Counted from the stretch's first letter, positions 44,105 through 54,723 are shown. The stretch is DNA of 64,000 nucleotides from Maritimibacter sp. (GCA_002701395.1 NZVC01000008.1:47393-111392); one strand, 5' to 3'. Notes: generated by a model not told the origin, from the letters alone. Numbers and translations: made by a program.

Positions 44105-44983
44105 TCAGTTGATAAGGCCCGCGTGGACCATCGCGTCGCGCATCATCTGCTTGGTGCCGTCGGTCAGGTCGACCAGCGGCGACCGCACGCTGTCGTTGCA
44201 CATGCCCAGAACCGACAGGCCGAACTTGGCGCCGCACAGGCCCGGTTCGGTGAAGATCGCCTTGTGCAGCGGCATCAGCCGGTCCTGAATCGTCAGCGCG
44301 GTCGCGTAGTCGCCGGCAAGGCAGGCTTCCTGCAGTTCGGCGCACAGCTTCGGCGCCACGTTCGCCGTGACCGAAATGCAGCCGATGCCGCCTTGGGCGT
44401 TGAAGCCGTGGGCGGTGGCGTCCTCGCCCGAGACCTGCACGAAATCGGGGCCACAGGTGATCCGCTGCCACGACACGCGCGCAAGGTCGCCGGTCGCGTC
44501 CTTCACGCCGACGATGCGCGGCAGCTTCGACAGTTCACCCATCGTGTCGGGCGACATGTCCACCGCCGAGCGGCCGGGAATGTTGTAGATGATGATCGGC
44601 AGGTCGCAGCAGTCGTGCACCGCGCGGAAGTGTTCGTACAGGCCGCGCTGAGTCGGCTTGTTGTAGTACGGCGTCACCACCAGAGCGGCATCCGCGCCGA
44701 CCGATTCCGCGTGCCGCATGAAACGGATCGCTTCCTCGGTGTTGTTCGACCCGGCACCGGCAACGACCGGCACGCGGCCAGCGGCGGCTTTGACGACCTC
44801 TTCCACCACCATCTCGTGCTCCGAGTGGGTGAGGGTGGGGCTTTCGCCCGTGGTCCCGACCGGCACCAGCCCGTGGCTGCCCTGCTCGATCTGCCACTCG
44901 ACAAGCCGTTTGAGCGCATCGAGATCCACCGAGCCGTCCTTTGCGAACGGCGTCACCAGTGCGGGGAGAGATCCCTTGATCAT
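44105..44983 (-). CDS. dapA: 4-hydroxy-tetrahydrodipicolinate synthase
   Basis: The 292-residue TIM-barrel enzyme condenses pyruvate with aspartate semialdehyde in lysine and diaminopimelate synthesis. The catalytic residues are in place: Thr44-Thr45 in GTTGESP, Tyr133, and Schiff-base Lys161 in [12 protein letters not shown] 44983 is chosen because AGGAAAGG sits nine bases upstream. The in-frame ATG 44992 abuts that site, the same layout as at the peroxiredoxin gene. It is divergent from the lytic transglycosylase. Confidence 0.97.
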   Translation of the reverse strand: MIKGSLPALVTPFAKDGSVDLDALKRLVEWQIEQGSHGLVPVGTTGESPTLTHSEHEMVVEEVVKAAAGRVPVVAGAGSNNTEEAIRFMRHAESVGADAALVVTPYYNKPTQRGLYEHFRAVHDCCDLPIIIYNIPGRSAVDMSPDTMGELSKLPRIVGVKDATGDLARVSWQRITCGPDFVQVSGEDATAHGFNAQGGIGCISVTANVAPKLCAELQEACLAGDYATALTIQDRLMPLHKAIFTEPGLCGAKFGLSVLGMCNDSVRSPLVDLTDGTKQMMRDAMVHAGLIN

Positions 44984-45148
44984 GATGCGCATCCTTTCCT
45001 GTGTTCCTCGGGTGCGGTCCGATGGTCGGACCGGCCGCAAAATTGCGCGGACCCTAGTGCCTTGGCGTCGCGTTGCCAAGTTTGTGTGTTTCACTACAGC
45101 CCGCGGCCCGCTACCTTCTGGCCGCGAAAGCGTCAAGGGTACGAAATC

Positions 45149-47335
45149 ATGCAACGTCGACTGTGGGCCGCCAGCTTGGCGGCGTTCTGCCTTTCGGGGG
45201 TGCCGGTTGCGGCACAGACGGACATGCGGCCAGCGCCGCGTCCGACGGCCGAAGGAGTGTCGGCCGATGTCCCGGGCACCGGGGCGGACGTGCCCACCGC
45301 AGAGGAAAACGCAACAGAAGTCACCGAAGCGGAACAGATGGAAGAGCCTTCGGATGACACCGTTCCCGAGGAAACGGTGGCCGCCGAGGACGTGTCGGAC
45401 CTTGCCGTGGCGCTGACCGACCGTCTGCCGCCGCTGCGTCCCGACGACCTGATGAGCGGGCACGAGTTCCGCGTCGCGCAGGCCGCTGCCGCGCGTCGGG
45501 ACTGGGACCTTGCGCTGAAGCTGGCCGCCGCAGCGGCTGATCCGGTGGCGGTCGACCTGATCGAATGGCAGCGGCTGCGGTCGGGCGAGGGGACGTTCGC
45601 GGACTATCTGTCGTTCCTTGAGCGGAACCCCGACTGGCCGGGCCTCGCGCTGCTGCGCCGTCGTGGCGAATCGGAGATCCCCGAAGGCGCGGACCCCGAG
45701 CAGGTGCTCGCGTTCTTCGGGCCGCAGCCGCCGCAGACCGGGCGGGGTGCGTTCCGCCTTGTGCGCGCACTGGACGCGCTGGGCCGGGGCGGTGACGCAC
45801 GGGCCGAGGCGCTGCGGGCATGGCGCGGGCTGGAGATGAGCGCGCGGGACGAGGAAGATTTTCTGCGGTTCTATGCCGATACGCTGAGCGACGCGCACGA
45901 GGATCGGATCGACTTTCTGCTGTGGGAACAGGACCGTGACGGCGTCGCAAGGGCAAAGGGCCGCGTCGGTGCGGCATGGGATGCGCTGGCTGATGCGCGC
46001 GAGGCGCTGCAGCGCGAAGCCGCCGGGGTCGACACGCTGATCGGCAAGGTGCCGTCCGCGCTGCAGGGCAATGGCGGTCTGGCCTATGACAGGTTCACCT
46101 GGCGGCTGGAAAAGGGCCGTCGCGACGATGCGGCCGACCTGATGATCGAGGTCAGCACCTCGGCCGAGGCGCTTGGCCGTCCGGCCGCATGGGGCAACTG
46201 GCGCCGCATCCTTGCACGGCAGGCGATGCGCGACGGCGACGCCGCGCGGGCCTATACGCTGGCCAGTCACCATTATATTCCCGCCGACAGCGGCGAATAT
46301 TCCTATTCCGACCTCGAGTGGCTGGCAGGCTATGTCGCGCTTCGCTATCTCGACGATCCCGCGACGGCGCTGACGCATTTCCGGCGGTTCACCGCATCGG
46401 TCGAGACCCCGATCTCGCTAAGCCGGGGCAACTATTGGGAAGGCCGTGCGCTGGACGCGATGGGTGATGCCGAGGCGGCGCAGGTGGAATACCGCAAGGG
46501 CGGCGTGCACCAGACAACGTTCTACGGGCTTCTTGCGGCGGAAAAGGCCGGCATGGGCATCGACCCGGCGCTTGTGGCCGACGGCCCCGAACCCGACTGG
46601 CGGCAGGCCGAGTTCGCGACCTCGTCGGTGTGGCGGGCGGCGGGCCTGTGGAACGACGCGGGCGAACAGTGGGAAGCCATCCGCTTTCTGTCGCATCTGG
46701 CCGAGATCGTTCCGGCGGCGGACCTTGTCGCGCTGACGGACGCCACGATGTCGCTGGGCGACACCTTCGTTACGGTGCGGGTCGCAAAGCAGGCCGCAAG
46801 CGAGGGCGTCGTCGCGCCCCGCGCGTATTTCCCGCTGGCCGGGTTGGGCATCGACCTTCCGGTGGAAGAGGCGCTGGCGCTGTCGATCGCGCGGCGCGAA
46901 AGCGAGTTCAACGTGGCCGCGGTCAGCCCCGCCGGTGCGCGTGGCCTGATGCAGCTTATGCCGGGCACCGCGAAGCTGGTGTCGGGACAGCTGGACATGC
47001 CCTACGTCCTGTCGCGGCTGACCTCGGACGGGGTCTACAACGCCACGCTGGGCAGCGCCTATCTGGCGACGCTGATCGAGGAATTCGGGCCGAACTACGC
47101 GCTGGTCGCCGCAGGTTACAACGCCGGGCCGGGTCGGCCCCGGCGGTGGGTGCAGCAATACGGCGATCCGCGCGATCCGGGCATGGATCCGGTGGACTGG
47201 GTGGAGCACATCCCGTTCCGCGAGACGCGCGACTACGTGATGCGGGTCACCGAAAGCGTGCCCGTCTACCGCGCGCGTCTGACGGGCGAGTCGGGCGGCC
47301 CCATCGGGCTTACCGAGATTTTGAAAGCACGTTAG
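45149..47335 (+). CDS. slt: Soluble lytic murein transglycosylase (Slt70-like)
   Basis: The 728-residue precursor has a signal peptide (ends VAAQ), an acidic disordered linker (about 25-85, rich in Glu/Thr/Asp), a superhelical U-domain with many short helical pairs (about 100-560) and a C-terminal GH23 catalytic domain. The catalytic Glu is in ARRESEFN, with [13 protein letters not shown] and AGYNAGPGR following. It cuts peptidoglycan in the periplasm, giving anhydro-muropeptides. Its 3' end overlaps the convergent lpxK by 26 bp. Confidence 0.94.
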   Translation: MQRRLWAASLAAFCLSGVPVAAQTDMRPAPRPTAEGVSADVPGTGADVPTAEENATEVTEAEQMEEPSDDTVPEETVAAEDVSDLAVALTDRLPPLRPDDLMSGHEFRVAQAAAARRDWDLALKLAAAAADPVAVDLIEWQRLRSGEGTFADYLSFLERNPDWPGLALLRRRGESEIPEGADPEQVLAFFGPQPPQTGRGAFRLVRALDALGRGGDARAEALRAWRGLEMSARDEEDFLRFYADTLSDAHEDRIDFLLWEQDRDGVARAKGRVGAAWDALADAREALQREAAGVDTLIGKVPSALQGNGGLAYDRFTWRLEKGRRDDAADLMIEVSTSAEALGRPAAWGNWRRILARQAMRDGDAARAYTLASHHYIPADSGEYSYSDLEWLAGYVALRYLDDPATALTHFRRFTASVETPISLSRGNYWEGRALDAMGDAEAAQVEYRKGGVHQTTFYGLLAAEKAGMGIDPALVADGPEPDWRQAEFATSSVWRAAGLWNDAGEQWEAIRFLSHLAEIVPAADLVALTDATMSLGDTFVTVRVAKQAASEGVVAPRAYFPLAGLGIDLPVEEALALSIARRESEFNVAAVSPAGARGLMQLMPGTAKLVSGQLDMPYVLSRLTSDGVYNATLGSAYLATLIEEFGPNYALVAAGYNAGPGRPRRWVQQYGDPRDPGMDPVDWVEHIPFRETRDYVMRVTESVPVYRARLTGESGGPIGLTEILKAR

Positions 47336-48308
47336 CGACAAGGGCGTCGAGAGGCGCCCAGTCGTTCAGTTCCAGCCGCACGGGAACGGTCAGCACCTTC
47401 TGGCGGAAGCTTTTCGGCAGGCGCACGGCGTCCTTTTCCGTCGTCACAAGCTGCGCGCCCAGCAGGGCGGCTTCATTCTCTAGCCGGGTCATCAGCGGCT
47501 CTATCAGCGGCTGGTGGTCGCCCAGCGGTTCCGCCCGGCGCAGGTTTGCGCCAAGGCCGCGCAGGGTGGCGAAGAATTTCTCGGGGTGACCGATGCCCGC
47601 GAAGGCGAGCACGTCGAGATCCTGCCAATCCATGCCGGTCTGCAGCGGGTGCAGCGCGCCAGTCAGGTGCGGCAGCCGGATGCGGTCGCCCCAAGTCGCG
47701 GCGAAACGGGCCTGCGCGCGGTCGTCCCCGATCGACAGCAGGGCGTCGGCACGGGCAAGCCCGGTGTCCACCGGTTCGCGAAGCGGGCCTGCGGGGATGA
47801 CGCGGCCGTTGCCGAAGCCGGCACGCGCGTCGACCACCACCAGCGACAGGTCGCGATGCACGGCGGGCGACTGGAACCCATCGTCCAGCAGGATCGCCTG
47901 CGCGCCCGCGTCTTCGGCGGCGCGGACCCCGGCGGCACGGTCCTTGGCGACCCAGACCGGGCCGAAGGCCGAGATCAGCAGCGGCTCGTCCCCGGTGACG
48001 GCAGCCGTGTGCTGGCGTTCATCCACCCTTAGCGGGCCCTGTTCCGTCCCGCCGTAGCCACGGCTGACGACGTGGGCTTCGACGCCCTGCGCCTGTAGGC
48101 GGGACAGCAGCGCGATCACCGTGGGCGTCTTTCCGGTGCCGCCCGCGTTGATATTGCCGACGCAGATTACCGGAACACGGGCGCGATGGCCCTCGGCGGC
48201 GACCCGGCGGGCGGTGGCGTTTGCGTACAGCGCGGCAAGCGGGGCCAGCGCACGGGCCTGCCAGCCGGGGCGCGTTGGCCGCGCCGACCAGAAACGCGGC
48301 GGTCGCAT
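47310..48308 (-). CDS. lpxK: Tetraacyldisaccharide 4'-kinase
   Basis: The 332-residue lipid A kinase has a membrane-associated N-terminus and the P-loop [12 protein letters not shown] at 51-62, the family's special Walker A. Further markers are VSRGYGG, a DDGFQ motif and the late TEKDAVRL. It phosphorylates the lipid A disaccharide at the 4' position on the inner membrane. Its ATG overlaps the upstream waaA-like stop by one base (TGATG), so translation is coupled in a lipid A/Kdo unit. Confidence 0.96.
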   Translation of the reverse strand: MRPPRFWSARPTRPGWQARALAPLAALYANATARRVAAEGHRARVPVICVGNINAGGTGKTPTVIALLSRLQAQGVEAHVVSRGYGGTEQGPLRVDERQHTAAVTGDEPLLISAFGPVWVAKDRAAGVRAAEDAGAQAILLDDGFQSPAVHRDLSLVVVDARAGFGNGRVIPAGPLREPVDTGLARADALLSIGDDRAQARFAATWGDRIRLPHLTGALHPLQTGMDWQDLDVLAFAGIGHPEKFFATLRGLGANLRRAEPLGDHQPLIEPLMTRLENEAALLGAQLVTTEKDAVRLPKSFRQKVLTVPVRLELNDWAPLDALVANVLSKSR

Positions 48309-49597
48309 CAGCGGTCCTCGATCGCGTCGAGCTCGGCAAGGACAAGGTCCATCGCCCGGTCGGTCACCTCGGCCCCCGAGGTGCAGACCTTCCACGCTTC
48401 GTGCGCCATCATCGCGGCGACGTCGGGCTGCAGCAGTTCTTCCAGCGCCTCGTACAGCTGGGCGGGGTTCCGCACCATCCGGGTTGCGCCCGCCGAGGCA
48501 AGCCGACCATAGGCGCGCCGGAAGCTGCGGACGTTCGGGCCGTGAATGATCGCAGAGCCCAGCGCGGCGGGCTCGAACGGGTTCACGCCGCCCGATGCCT
48601 CAAGCGACTGGCCAAGGAATGACACCGCGGCCAGTCGATACCAAAGGCCCAGTTCCTCGATGCTGTCGGCGATGTAGATCTGCGTTTCTGCCGCGGGTTC
48701 GTCACCGGCTGACCGAAGGGCGGTCACGAATCCCTGGTCCTGCAACGCGGCCTGCAATTCGGCCCCTGCGTCGGGGCCGTCGTGATGGCCGTTTTCTTCC
48801 GGGACCAGGATCAACAACAGACGGTGCGTTCTGCGCAGCGCCTGACGGTGGGCGTCTAGCACAGGTTCCAGTTCATCGTCGGCGGCGCGCACCGCCAGCC
48901 AGACGGGCCGGCCTTGCAGTTCCTCGGCCAGCGCATCGCGTTCTGCCTGATTGCAGGGCAGGGCGGCGGTGCCTTCCTCGAGATATCCGATGACCTCGGT
49001 TTTCGCCGGGTCGGCGCCCAGACGGCGCAAAGAGCCGGCCTTGACCCGGTCGCCCGTGATCACATTGTGGAAGTCTACCAGAAGCGAGCCGGACAAGGAC
49101 GGCCAGAACCGCCAGCCGTGCGGTTCCGACGGGGCGGTGTGGGCGTCGACGAAAAACATGGGGATGTCGCGCTTGGCGGTCTGGGTCACCAGCGCCGGAC
49201 GCACGTCTGGTTCGGTCCAGAGTGTCAGCGACGGCTGCCAGTGATCAAGAAACCGACGGACGGGCGAAAGGGCGTCGGTGGGGGCAAGCTGCGACAGGGC
49301 GTCCGGCGTGCTGTCGCGCCGCTTTTCAGCTGTCGTGGTGAACAGGATGTTCAACTCGGCCCGTTCGGTCCGAAGCCGGTGGGCCAGTTCACGGGCGGCC
49401 AGCGCGTGGCTGTCCTGCCCGGTGTGAATCCACAGCAGCGGGCCGTCGGGACGAGGCGCCGACGCCTCGCCGTTGCGTTCGCCGGCCATGACGCGGGCGG
49501 CATCTGGGCCGTCCCGCGTCGCGGCGGGCTTGCGCGCGGCCCGGCGGGACCGCGCTCGGGTGGCCAGATACAGCTTGAGGGAAAGCGAATTGGCCAT
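48308..49597 (-). CDS. Divergent Kdo transferase-like glycosyltransferase (GT30)
   Basis: The 429-residue protein has the WaaA order and size: [10 protein letters not shown] near residue 54, an Rossmann middle with [11 protein letters not shown] (about 148), and a C-terminal [19 protein letters not shown]. The usual WaaA signatures SVGE, ETELWPN, STHEGEE, PRHPER and GGHNP are all altered ([30 protein letters not shown]). In particular, the catalytic Glu of SVGE aligns with His64. It also lacks the hydrophobic N-terminal anchor. It may be a non-Kdo or inactive paralogue. It is coupled to lpxK downstream. Confidence 0.8.
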   Translation of the reverse strand: MANSLSLKLYLATRARSRRAARKPAATRDGPDAARVMAGERNGEASAPRPDGPLLWIHTGQDSHALAARELAHRLRTERAELNILFTTTAEKRRDSTPDALSQLAPTDALSPVRRFLDHWQPSLTLWTEPDVRPALVTQTAKRDIPMFFVDAHTAPSEPHGWRFWPSLSGSLLVDFHNVITGDRVKAGSLRRLGADPAKTEVIGYLEEGTAALPCNQAERDALAEELQGRPVWLAVRAADDELEPVLDAHRQALRRTHRLLLILVPEENGHHDGPDAGAELQAALQDQGFVTALRSAGDEPAAETQIYIADSIEELGLWYRLAAVSFLGQSLEASGGVNPFEPAALGSAIIHGPNVRSFRRAYGRLASAGATRMVRNPAQLYEALEELLQPDVAAMMAHEAWKVCTSGAEVTDRAMDLVLAELDAIEDR

Positions 49598-49608
49598 GCG
49601 GCAGTGCC

Positions 49609-49854
49609 CTAGCTGTCGAGTTCCTCGGTCGAGGAGGCCTCTGCTTCCTCGTCGCGCAGGCGGTGCAGGTGGGCGATGAAATAGCGCATGTGGGCGTTGT
49701 CCACGGTGCGCTGGGCCGCCGATTTCCACGCGTCGTAGGCGGTGGCGTAGTTCGGGAAGATCCCGACGATGTCGATTTCGTCGACATTGGAAAAGACGGT
49801 CTTGGACGGATCGACGAGTTCGCCGCCGAAGACGAGGTGCAGGCGTTGGGTCAT
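49609..49854 (-). CDS. DUF4170-family small protein
   Basis: The 81-residue cytosolic protein opens MTQRLHLVFGGELVDPS and contains FPNYATAYDAWKSAAQRTVDNAHMRYFIAHLHRL, the DUF4170 pattern that I associate with Rhodobacteraceae genes beside Kdo transferase and lpxK. Function is unknown. The C-terminus is acidic (EEAEASSTEELDS). It lies 11 bp upstream of the waaA-like gene and heads that small operon. Confidence 0.85.
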   Translation of the reverse strand: MTQRLHLVFGGELVDPSKTVFSNVDEIDIVGIFPNYATAYDAWKSAAQRTVDNAHMRYFIAHLHRLRDEEAEASSTEELDS

Positions 49855-49946
49855 GCTGTTTTCCTTCCCGATTGCAGCGGCAACCTAGTCAAGCTGTGGG
49901 CGGGGGGAAAGGGCGATTGGTCCGGAACAGGGCCGTCGTGCAAACG

Positions 49947-49980
49947 GAAAGGGCCCCGCCGTTGCCAGCGGGGCCCCTTG
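49947..49980 (-). terminator. Rho-independent terminator of clpB
   Basis: GGGCCCCGC (49951-49959) and GCGGGGCCC (49968-49976) form a stem followed on the minus strand by TTT. It is 18 bp after the clpB stop. Confidence 0.8.
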
Positions 49981-49997
49981 TGCGTCGCGTTGGGCGA

Positions 49998-52613
49998 TCA
50001 GTGGATGACCGCGTCGTCCGGCGTCTGCCGGTTCGAACGGGCCACGCGGTCGCCCACGATCAGCCCGTCCGCGCCGGAGCTGACGGCGATCGTGTCGCCG
50101 TCCTTCACGTCGCCGGCCAGCAGCATCTCGGCCAGCCTGTCTTGCAGGCTGCGCTGGATCACCCGCTTCAGCGGGCGCGCGCCATAGACCGGGTCATAGC
50201 CTTCGTCGGCCAGCCACGTCACCGCCGCGTCGTCCAGTTCCAGCGCGATATTGCGCTGGGCCAGCCGCTTTTTCAGGCGGGCAAGCTGGATGTCGACGAT
50301 GCCGTCCATGTCGGCCCGCGTCAGGCGGTCGAACACGACCATGTCGTCGAGACGGTTCAGGAACTCGGGCCGGAAGTGCGTCCGCACGGCATCCATCACG
50401 TCCCGCTTCGCCTGCACCGCGTCGGACCCTTCGGGCAGTTGCGACAGCGCCTGCGACCCAAGGTTCGAGGTCAGCACGATCAGCGTCTGCTTGAAGTCCA
50501 CCGTGTGACCCTGCCCGTCGGTCAGGACACCGTCGTCCAGAACCTGAAGCAGCACGTTGAACACCTCGGGGTGCGCCTTTTCGACCTCGTCGAACAGCAC
50601 GACCTGATAAGGCCGGCGCCGCACGGCTTCGGTCAGGACACCGCCCTCGTCATAGCCGACATAGCCCGGAGGCGCGCCGATCAGACGAGAGACCGAGTGT
50701 TTCTCCATGAACTCGGACATGTCGATACGGACCATCGCCTTGTCGTCGTCGAACAGATACTCGGCCAGCGCCTTGGTCAGTTCCGTCTTACCGACGCCGG
50801 TCGGGCCGAGGAACAGGAACGACCCCAGTGGGCGGTTCTCGTCCTGCAGACCGGCACGGGCGCGCCGCACGGCGTTGGACACGGCAGTCACGGCGGCCCT
50901 TTGGCCGATCACCCGTTTGCCAAGCTCGTCCTCCATGTGCAGCAGCTTTTCGCGCTCGCCTTCCAGCATCTTGGACGTGGGAATCCCCGTCCACCGCTCG
51001 ACGACCTGCGCGATCTGCTCGGGGCGCACGGCCTCTTCGACCATGACCTCGTCTTCGGCGTCCTCGGCAGCGTCCAGCTGCTTTTCAAGCTGCGGGATCA
51101 CGCCATAAGACAGTTCGCCCGCGCGCTGCAGGTTGCCCTGCCGCTTGGCCGTTTCCAGCTCGATCCGCGCGCGGTCCAGCTGTTCCTTGAGGTCGCGTGC
51201 CGATTCCAGCTTGTCCCGCTCGGACTGCCACTTGGCCGTCAGCTCGGCGGATTTCTCCTGAAGCCCGGCAAGTTCCAGTTCCAGCTTTTCAAGCCGGTCC
51301 TTCGATCCCTTGTCGTCCTCTTTCTTCAGGGCTTCCGCTTCGATCTGCATTTGCAGGATCTGACGGTCCAACTGGTCCAGCTCTTCGGGTTTCGAGTCGA
51401 CCTCCATCCGCAGGCGGCTGGCGGCCTCGTCGACAAGGTCGATGGCTTTGTCCGGCAGGAACCGGTCGGTGATATAGCGGTGCGACAGCGTCGCGGCGGC
51501 GACAAGAGCCGAGTCCGATATCCGCACGCCGTGGTGCAGTTCGTACTTTTCCTTGATGCCCCGCAGGATCGACACCGTGTCCTCGACCGTCGGTTCGTCG
51601 ACCATGACCGGCTGGAACCGGCGGGCCAAGGCCGCGTCTTTCTCGACGTACTTGCGGTACTCGTCCAGCGTGGTCGCGCCGACGCAGTGCAGTTCACCCC
51701 GCGCCAAAGCCGGCTTGATCAGGTTGGCCGCGTCCATCGCGCCATCCGTCTTGCCCGCGCCAACCAGCGTGTGCATCTCGTCGATGAACAGGATGATCTC
51801 GCCTGCAGCGGCCTCGATCTCTTTCAGGATCGCTTTCAGACGCTCTTCGAACTCGCCCCGGTACTTCGCACCGGCGATCAAAGCGCCCATGTCCAGCGCC
51901 ATCAGCTTTTTGTTGCGCAGGGATTCCGGCACGTCGCCGTTCACGATCCGCAGGGCAAGCCCCTCGGCGATCGCGGTTTTACCGACGCCCGGGTCACCGA
52001 TCAGCACCGGGTTGTTCTTGGTCCGACGCGACAGCACCTGCATGGCGCGGCGGATTTCCTCGTCGCGGCCGATGATCGGGTCGATCTTGCCCTCGCGCGC
52101 GGCCTCCGTCAGGTCGCGGGCATATTTCTTCAGGGCGTCATAGCCTTCCTCGGCGCTTGCCGAGTCGGCAGTCCGGCCCTTCCGCAGGTCGTTGATCGCG
52201 CTGTTCAGCGCCATCGCCGTGACGGCGCCGGCGTCCAGCGCGTCCTTGGCTTTGGATTTCACCACCGCAAGCGCGGTCAGCAGCCGTTCCACCGGAACGA
52301 AACTGTCACCCGCCTTGGTGGCGATCTTCTCGGCTTCGTCCAGAACCTTGGCGGTCTGGCGATCCATGTAGGTCTGGCCGCCCGAGCCGCTGACTTGCGG
52401 CAGCTTGGCGATTGCGCCTTCCAGCGCCTCGACCACGCGCTCGGGCGAACCGCCCGCACGTTTGATCAGGTTGGCGGCAAGCCCCTGATCGTCATCCATC
52501 AGCGCCTTCAACAGATGTTCGGGAACCAGCGCCTGATGGTTTTCCCGCATGGCGATCGTCTGTGCAGCTCGTAGGAAGCCGCGCGACCGCTCCGTGAACT
52601 TCTCCAAGTTCAT
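49998..52613 (-). CDS. clpB: ATP-dependent disaggregase ClpB
   Basis: The 871-residue chaperone has the full layout: N-domain ([14 protein letters not shown]...), first AAA+ ATPase with [13 protein letters not shown], a long regulatory coiled coil (about 410-530, Glu/Lys/Gln-rich), second AAA+ with [16 protein letters not shown] and a C-terminal arginine-finger region ([14 protein letters not shown]). It extracts aggregated proteins with DnaK. AAGGAG precedes ATG 52613. An RpoH-type promoter is visible upstream, so heat control is expected. Confidence 0.97.
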   Translation of the reverse strand: MNLEKFTERSRGFLRAAQTIAMRENHQALVPEHLLKALMDDDQGLAANLIKRAGGSPERVVEALEGAIAKLPQVSGSGGQTYMDRQTAKVLDEAEKIATKAGDSFVPVERLLTALAVVKSKAKDALDAGAVTAMALNSAINDLRKGRTADSASAEEGYDALKKYARDLTEAAREGKIDPIIGRDEEIRRAMQVLSRRTKNNPVLIGDPGVGKTAIAEGLALRIVNGDVPESLRNKKLMALDMGALIAGAKYRGEFEERLKAILKEIEAAAGEIILFIDEMHTLVGAGKTDGAMDAANLIKPALARGELHCVGATTLDEYRKYVEKDAALARRFQPVMVDEPTVEDTVSILRGIKEKYELHHGVRISDSALVAAATLSHRYITDRFLPDKAIDLVDEAASRLRMEVDSKPEELDQLDRQILQMQIEAEALKKEDDKGSKDRLEKLELELAGLQEKSAELTAKWQSERDKLESARDLKEQLDRARIELETAKRQGNLQRAGELSYGVIPQLEKQLDAAEDAEDEVMVEEAVRPEQIAQVVERWTGIPTSKMLEGEREKLLHMEDELGKRVIGQRAAVTAVSNAVRRARAGLQDENRPLGSFLFLGPTGVGKTELTKALAEYLFDDDKAMVRIDMSEFMEKHSVSRLIGAPPGYVGYDEGGVLTEAVRRRPYQVVLFDEVEKAHPEVFNVLLQVLDDGVLTDGQGHTVDFKQTLIVLTSNLGSQALSQLPEGSDAVQAKRDVMDAVRTHFRPEFLNRLDDMVVFDRLTRADMDGIVDIQLARLKKRLAQRNIALELDDAAVTWLADEGYDPVYGARPLKRVIQRSLQDRLAEMLLAGDVKDGDTIAVSSGADGLIVGDRVARSNRQTPDDAVIH

Positions 52614-52688
52614 CGCACTCTCCTTCTTAAAGCACCCATTGTCGGAAACGCCCGTCATCGGCGCGTCCCCCCTCGGGCCTCGATAAGG

Positions 52689-52717
52689 ATTTGGGCGTTG
52701 CCGAATACGGTTTCAAG
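52689..52717 (-). promoter_or_regulatory. RpoH-type heat-shock promoter of clpB
   Basis: On the minus strand CTTGAAA (52717-52711) is a perfect sigma-32 -35 element. GCCCAAAT (52696-52689) lies at the standard 15-base distance from CTTGAA and resembles the -10 CCCCATNT. It lies 76 bp before the clpB start. Confidence 0.7.
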
Positions 52718-52749
52718 ACAGGAGGATGTGCGATTTGTGCAAGGCTGTC

Positions 52750-52778
52750 GGAACTTCGGACGGGGCTGAAACGTATAT
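52750..52778 (+). promoter_or_regulatory. ECF-type promoter candidate for the small gene at 52821
   Basis: GGAACTT (52750-52756) equals the ECF-sigma -35 consensus. A -10-like CGTATATT begins at 52772. It points toward the short unknown gene. A nearby TATATT could instead serve a housekeeping sigma, so assignment is uncertain. Confidence 0.4.
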
Positions 52779-52820
52779 TTAGTAGCACGGCCCACACGGG
52801 CCACCAGAAGGAGCAGTCCC

Positions 52821-53033
52821 ATGACAGCCATCGCAGGCGTGGACGACGTAATCTTCGACCCGACAACCCGCCGTTTCATCGGTCAGGTTCATCTTTTCCC
52901 CAAAACCGGACACCGACCGCTGCGCATTTCCGCGCCCGGACACCCCGCGTGGGGCCACCGGCGCATCAGCCGCGCATTGATCGCTGCGGCCAAAGTGCAG
53001 CAGAAACAGGAGCGGCCCGATGCAGATCTTTGA
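52821..53033 (+). CDS. Small unknown protein 1 of a coupled pair
   Basis: The 70-residue basic protein has FDPTTRRFIGQVHLF, then KTGHRPLRI, a Gly/His/Trp-rich turn (APGHPAWGHRR) and a final helix (ISRALIAAAKVQQKQ). The strand-turn-helix order suggests a tiny globular domain. No family is recognised. AAGGAG precedes ATG 52821. It overlaps the next gene by 14 bp and the two show a faint shared pattern (F-D...K-T...G-H...R-I), so they could be diverged duplicates. A possible ECF promoter lies upstream. Confidence 0.65.
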   Translation: MTAIAGVDDVIFDPTTRRFIGQVHLFPKTGHRPLRISAPGHPAWGHRRISRALIAAAKVQQKQERPDADL

Positions 53034-53259
53034 GACCCGCGTGACCGACATGCATTACGACGCGGACTTCGACAGGGTCGAGGCCGCCGTCGCGCTGATC
53101 GTCAAGACACAGGCCGGACATCCGGCGCGCCGCATCCGGCTGCGTACAAGCCAGCCGTTGAAGGGCGCGACCCCGGTGGAGGAACGTCTTGCCGCCGACG
53201 CCCAGCGGCTTGCGATGCGGATGGATGCGCCGCGGCGGGCCGGGCCAAACCACGCTTGA
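53020..53259 (+). CDS. Small unknown protein 2 of a coupled pair
   Basis: The 79-residue protein contains YDADFDRVEAAVALIVKT, then AGHPARRIRLRTSQP, and a C-terminal helix with EERLAADAQRLAMRM. It shares the short F-D...KT...GH...R-I pattern with the preceding protein, though the alignment is too short to prove common origin. AGGAG lies seven bases before ATG 53020, inside the end of the upstream gene. pyrF starts 53 bp downstream on the same strand, so cotranscription is possible. Confidence 0.65.
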   Translation: MQIFETRVTDMHYDADFDRVEAAVALIVKTQAGHPARRIRLRTSQPLKGATPVEERLAADAQRLAMRMDAPRRAGPNHA

Positions 53260-53312
53260 CGCAAGGACTTCAAACAGGGACATAGGCGCGACCCCACGAA
53301 ATGGAGACCGCC

Positions 53313-54038
53313 ATGTCCCTGCCCATGCCCAAGGACGACCTGCACCCGGCCGCCGACGACCGCCTGATCGCGGCCCTAGACGTGCCGAACGCGCTGGAGG
53401 GGCTGCAACTGACAGGCCGCATTGGCGGCGCGGTGTCGTTCTACAAGATTGGGCTTGGGATGCTGACCGGCGGCGGGCTGGCGCTGGCCAACGAGCTGAA
53501 GCAAGAGCACGGCAAGCGCATCTTTCTCGACATGAAGCTGTTCGACATTTCGGCGACCGTGGAAGCCGCGGTGCGCGGACTGGCGCAGTTCGATCTGGAT
53601 TTCCTGACGGTGCAGGGCGACCCGGCGGTGGTCGCGGCGGCCAAGCAGGGGGCTTCGGGATCGGACATGAAGATCCTCGCCGTTACGGTTCTAACCTCTT
53701 ACGACCGGGGCGATCTTGATGACGCGCAGTACCGCGCGGGCGACATTGCCGACATCGTGCTGGACCGTGCAGGTCGGGCGTTCGATGCCGGGGCGGACGG
53801 GGTCATCGCCTCGCCGCACGAGGCTGCGGCCATCCGTGCGCTGGGCAATTCCACCGGCAAACTGATCGTGACCCCCGGCGTGCGGCCTGCGGGCGCCGAC
53901 TCGGGCGACCAGAAACGCATCGCGACGCCGGCCAGCGCCATCGGCGACGGGGCGGACCATATCGTGGTCGGGCGCCCGATCTGGACCGCGCAGGATCCCC
54001 GTGCCGCCGCGCAGGCGATCGTGGCAGAGCTGCCCTAA
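53313..54038 (+). CDS. pyrF: Orotidine 5'-phosphate decarboxylase
   Basis: The 241-residue TIM-barrel enzyme makes UMP from OMP, the last step of pyrimidine synthesis. The catalytic cluster DMKLFD holds Asp73, Lys75 and Asp78, and the phosphate-binding end VVGRPIWTAQDP is present. ATG 53313 has GGAGA upstream; an ATG at 53301 would give a poor spacing. It follows the two tiny genes and converges with a secreted-protein gene four bases beyond its stop. Confidence 0.96.
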   Translation: MSLPMPKDDLHPAADDRLIAALDVPNALEGLQLTGRIGGAVSFYKIGLGMLTGGGLALANELKQEHGKRIFLDMKLFDISATVEAAVRGLAQFDLDFLTVQGDPAVVAAAKQGASGSDMKILAVTVLTSYDRGDLDDAQYRAGDIADIVLDRAGRAFDAGADGVIASPHEAAAIRALGNSTGKLIVTPGVRPAGADSGDQKRIATPASAIGDGADHIVVGRPIWTAQDPRAAAQAIVAELP

Positions 54039-54042
54039 GGCA

Positions 54043-54723
54043 TCAGTCTCCGGCGAGGAAGAAGATCAGTTTCCACGCGCCGGACTGCTTCGAGAAGATC
54101 GCCCGGTAATCCACCAGCGCCCGCGCGTGGTCGGCATCCACGAAGCCGCGCATGCCGTCGCTGGTCTCGATCGCGTAAAAGCCGCTGCCTTCTGCGCCCT
54201 CGACACGCGTGACGACGTCCCAGTTCAGCCGCGCAAGTTCTGCGGCCCAGCGGATCGGGCGGTTCCGCAGCGGGACGTTTTCGCCAAGGATCCAATAGAC
54301 GGCAAACGGATCGTCGACGCCGGGAAGCTCCAAGGTGAACAAGTAGGGCGCGATGAACTCGGTGCCGCCCTGCTTGAATGCGCCGCCCAGCCGCAATGTG
54401 GTCTCTAGCGCGGCCCAATAAGCCTCGCGCAGGGCCGGTGCCTCGTGGCGGTACTCTTCGGCCAGCGTTTCCTCTGGTACGGTCATCATCTGCACGAAGG
54501 TATCGTGTCCGCTGTCGAGGCCGAAGCTTAGCTGTACGGTCTCGTCGGTCATCGACAGGATCGCGTCGATGTCCCGCGCGACGACCGCATCAAGGAGCGC
54601 CTGCCGGAATGCGGCGAACTCCGGGTCGTTCGGTGCCTCGTCCACCGGGGGCACCCGCATTGGCTGCGCCGCCACCGCGACGGCCCAGAACACCGCAAGG
54701 ATCACACTGACCAGACGCACCAT
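54043..54723 (-). CDS. Secreted protein, SH3-like C-terminal domain
   Basis: The 226-residue precursor has a signal peptide (MVRLVSVILAVFWAVAVAAQ). The mature part contains an early acidic helical region with Asp-Glu-rich DAPNDPEF-like segments and a late FYAIETSDGMRGFVDADHARALVDYRAIF that resembles a bacterial SH3-like (SH3b) fold used to bind cell-wall or protein ligands. The assignment is by pattern only. ATG 54723 is chosen because the signal peptide begins there. Confidence 0.72.
   Translation of the reverse strand: MVRLVSVILAVFWAVAVAAQPMRVPPVDEAPNDPEFAAFRQALLDAVVARDIDAILSMTDETVQLSFGLDSGHDTFVQMMTVPEETLAEEYRHEAPALREAYWAALETTLRLGGAFKQGGTEFIAPYLFTLELPGVDDPFAVYWILGENVPLRNRPIRWAAELARLNWDVVTRVEGAEGSGFYAIETSDGMRGFVDADHARALVDYRAIFSKQSGAWKLIFFLAGD

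Noticed and set aside
44123..45148. Upstream part of the long plus-strand frame leading into the lytic transglycosylase
   Set aside because: It is antisense to dapA. The true signal peptide begins at 45149, so the first ~340 residues are not coding.
49872..52574. 900-residue plus-strand open frame
   Set aside because: It is the antisense shadow of clpB, with no recognisable domain and typical high-GC frame bias.
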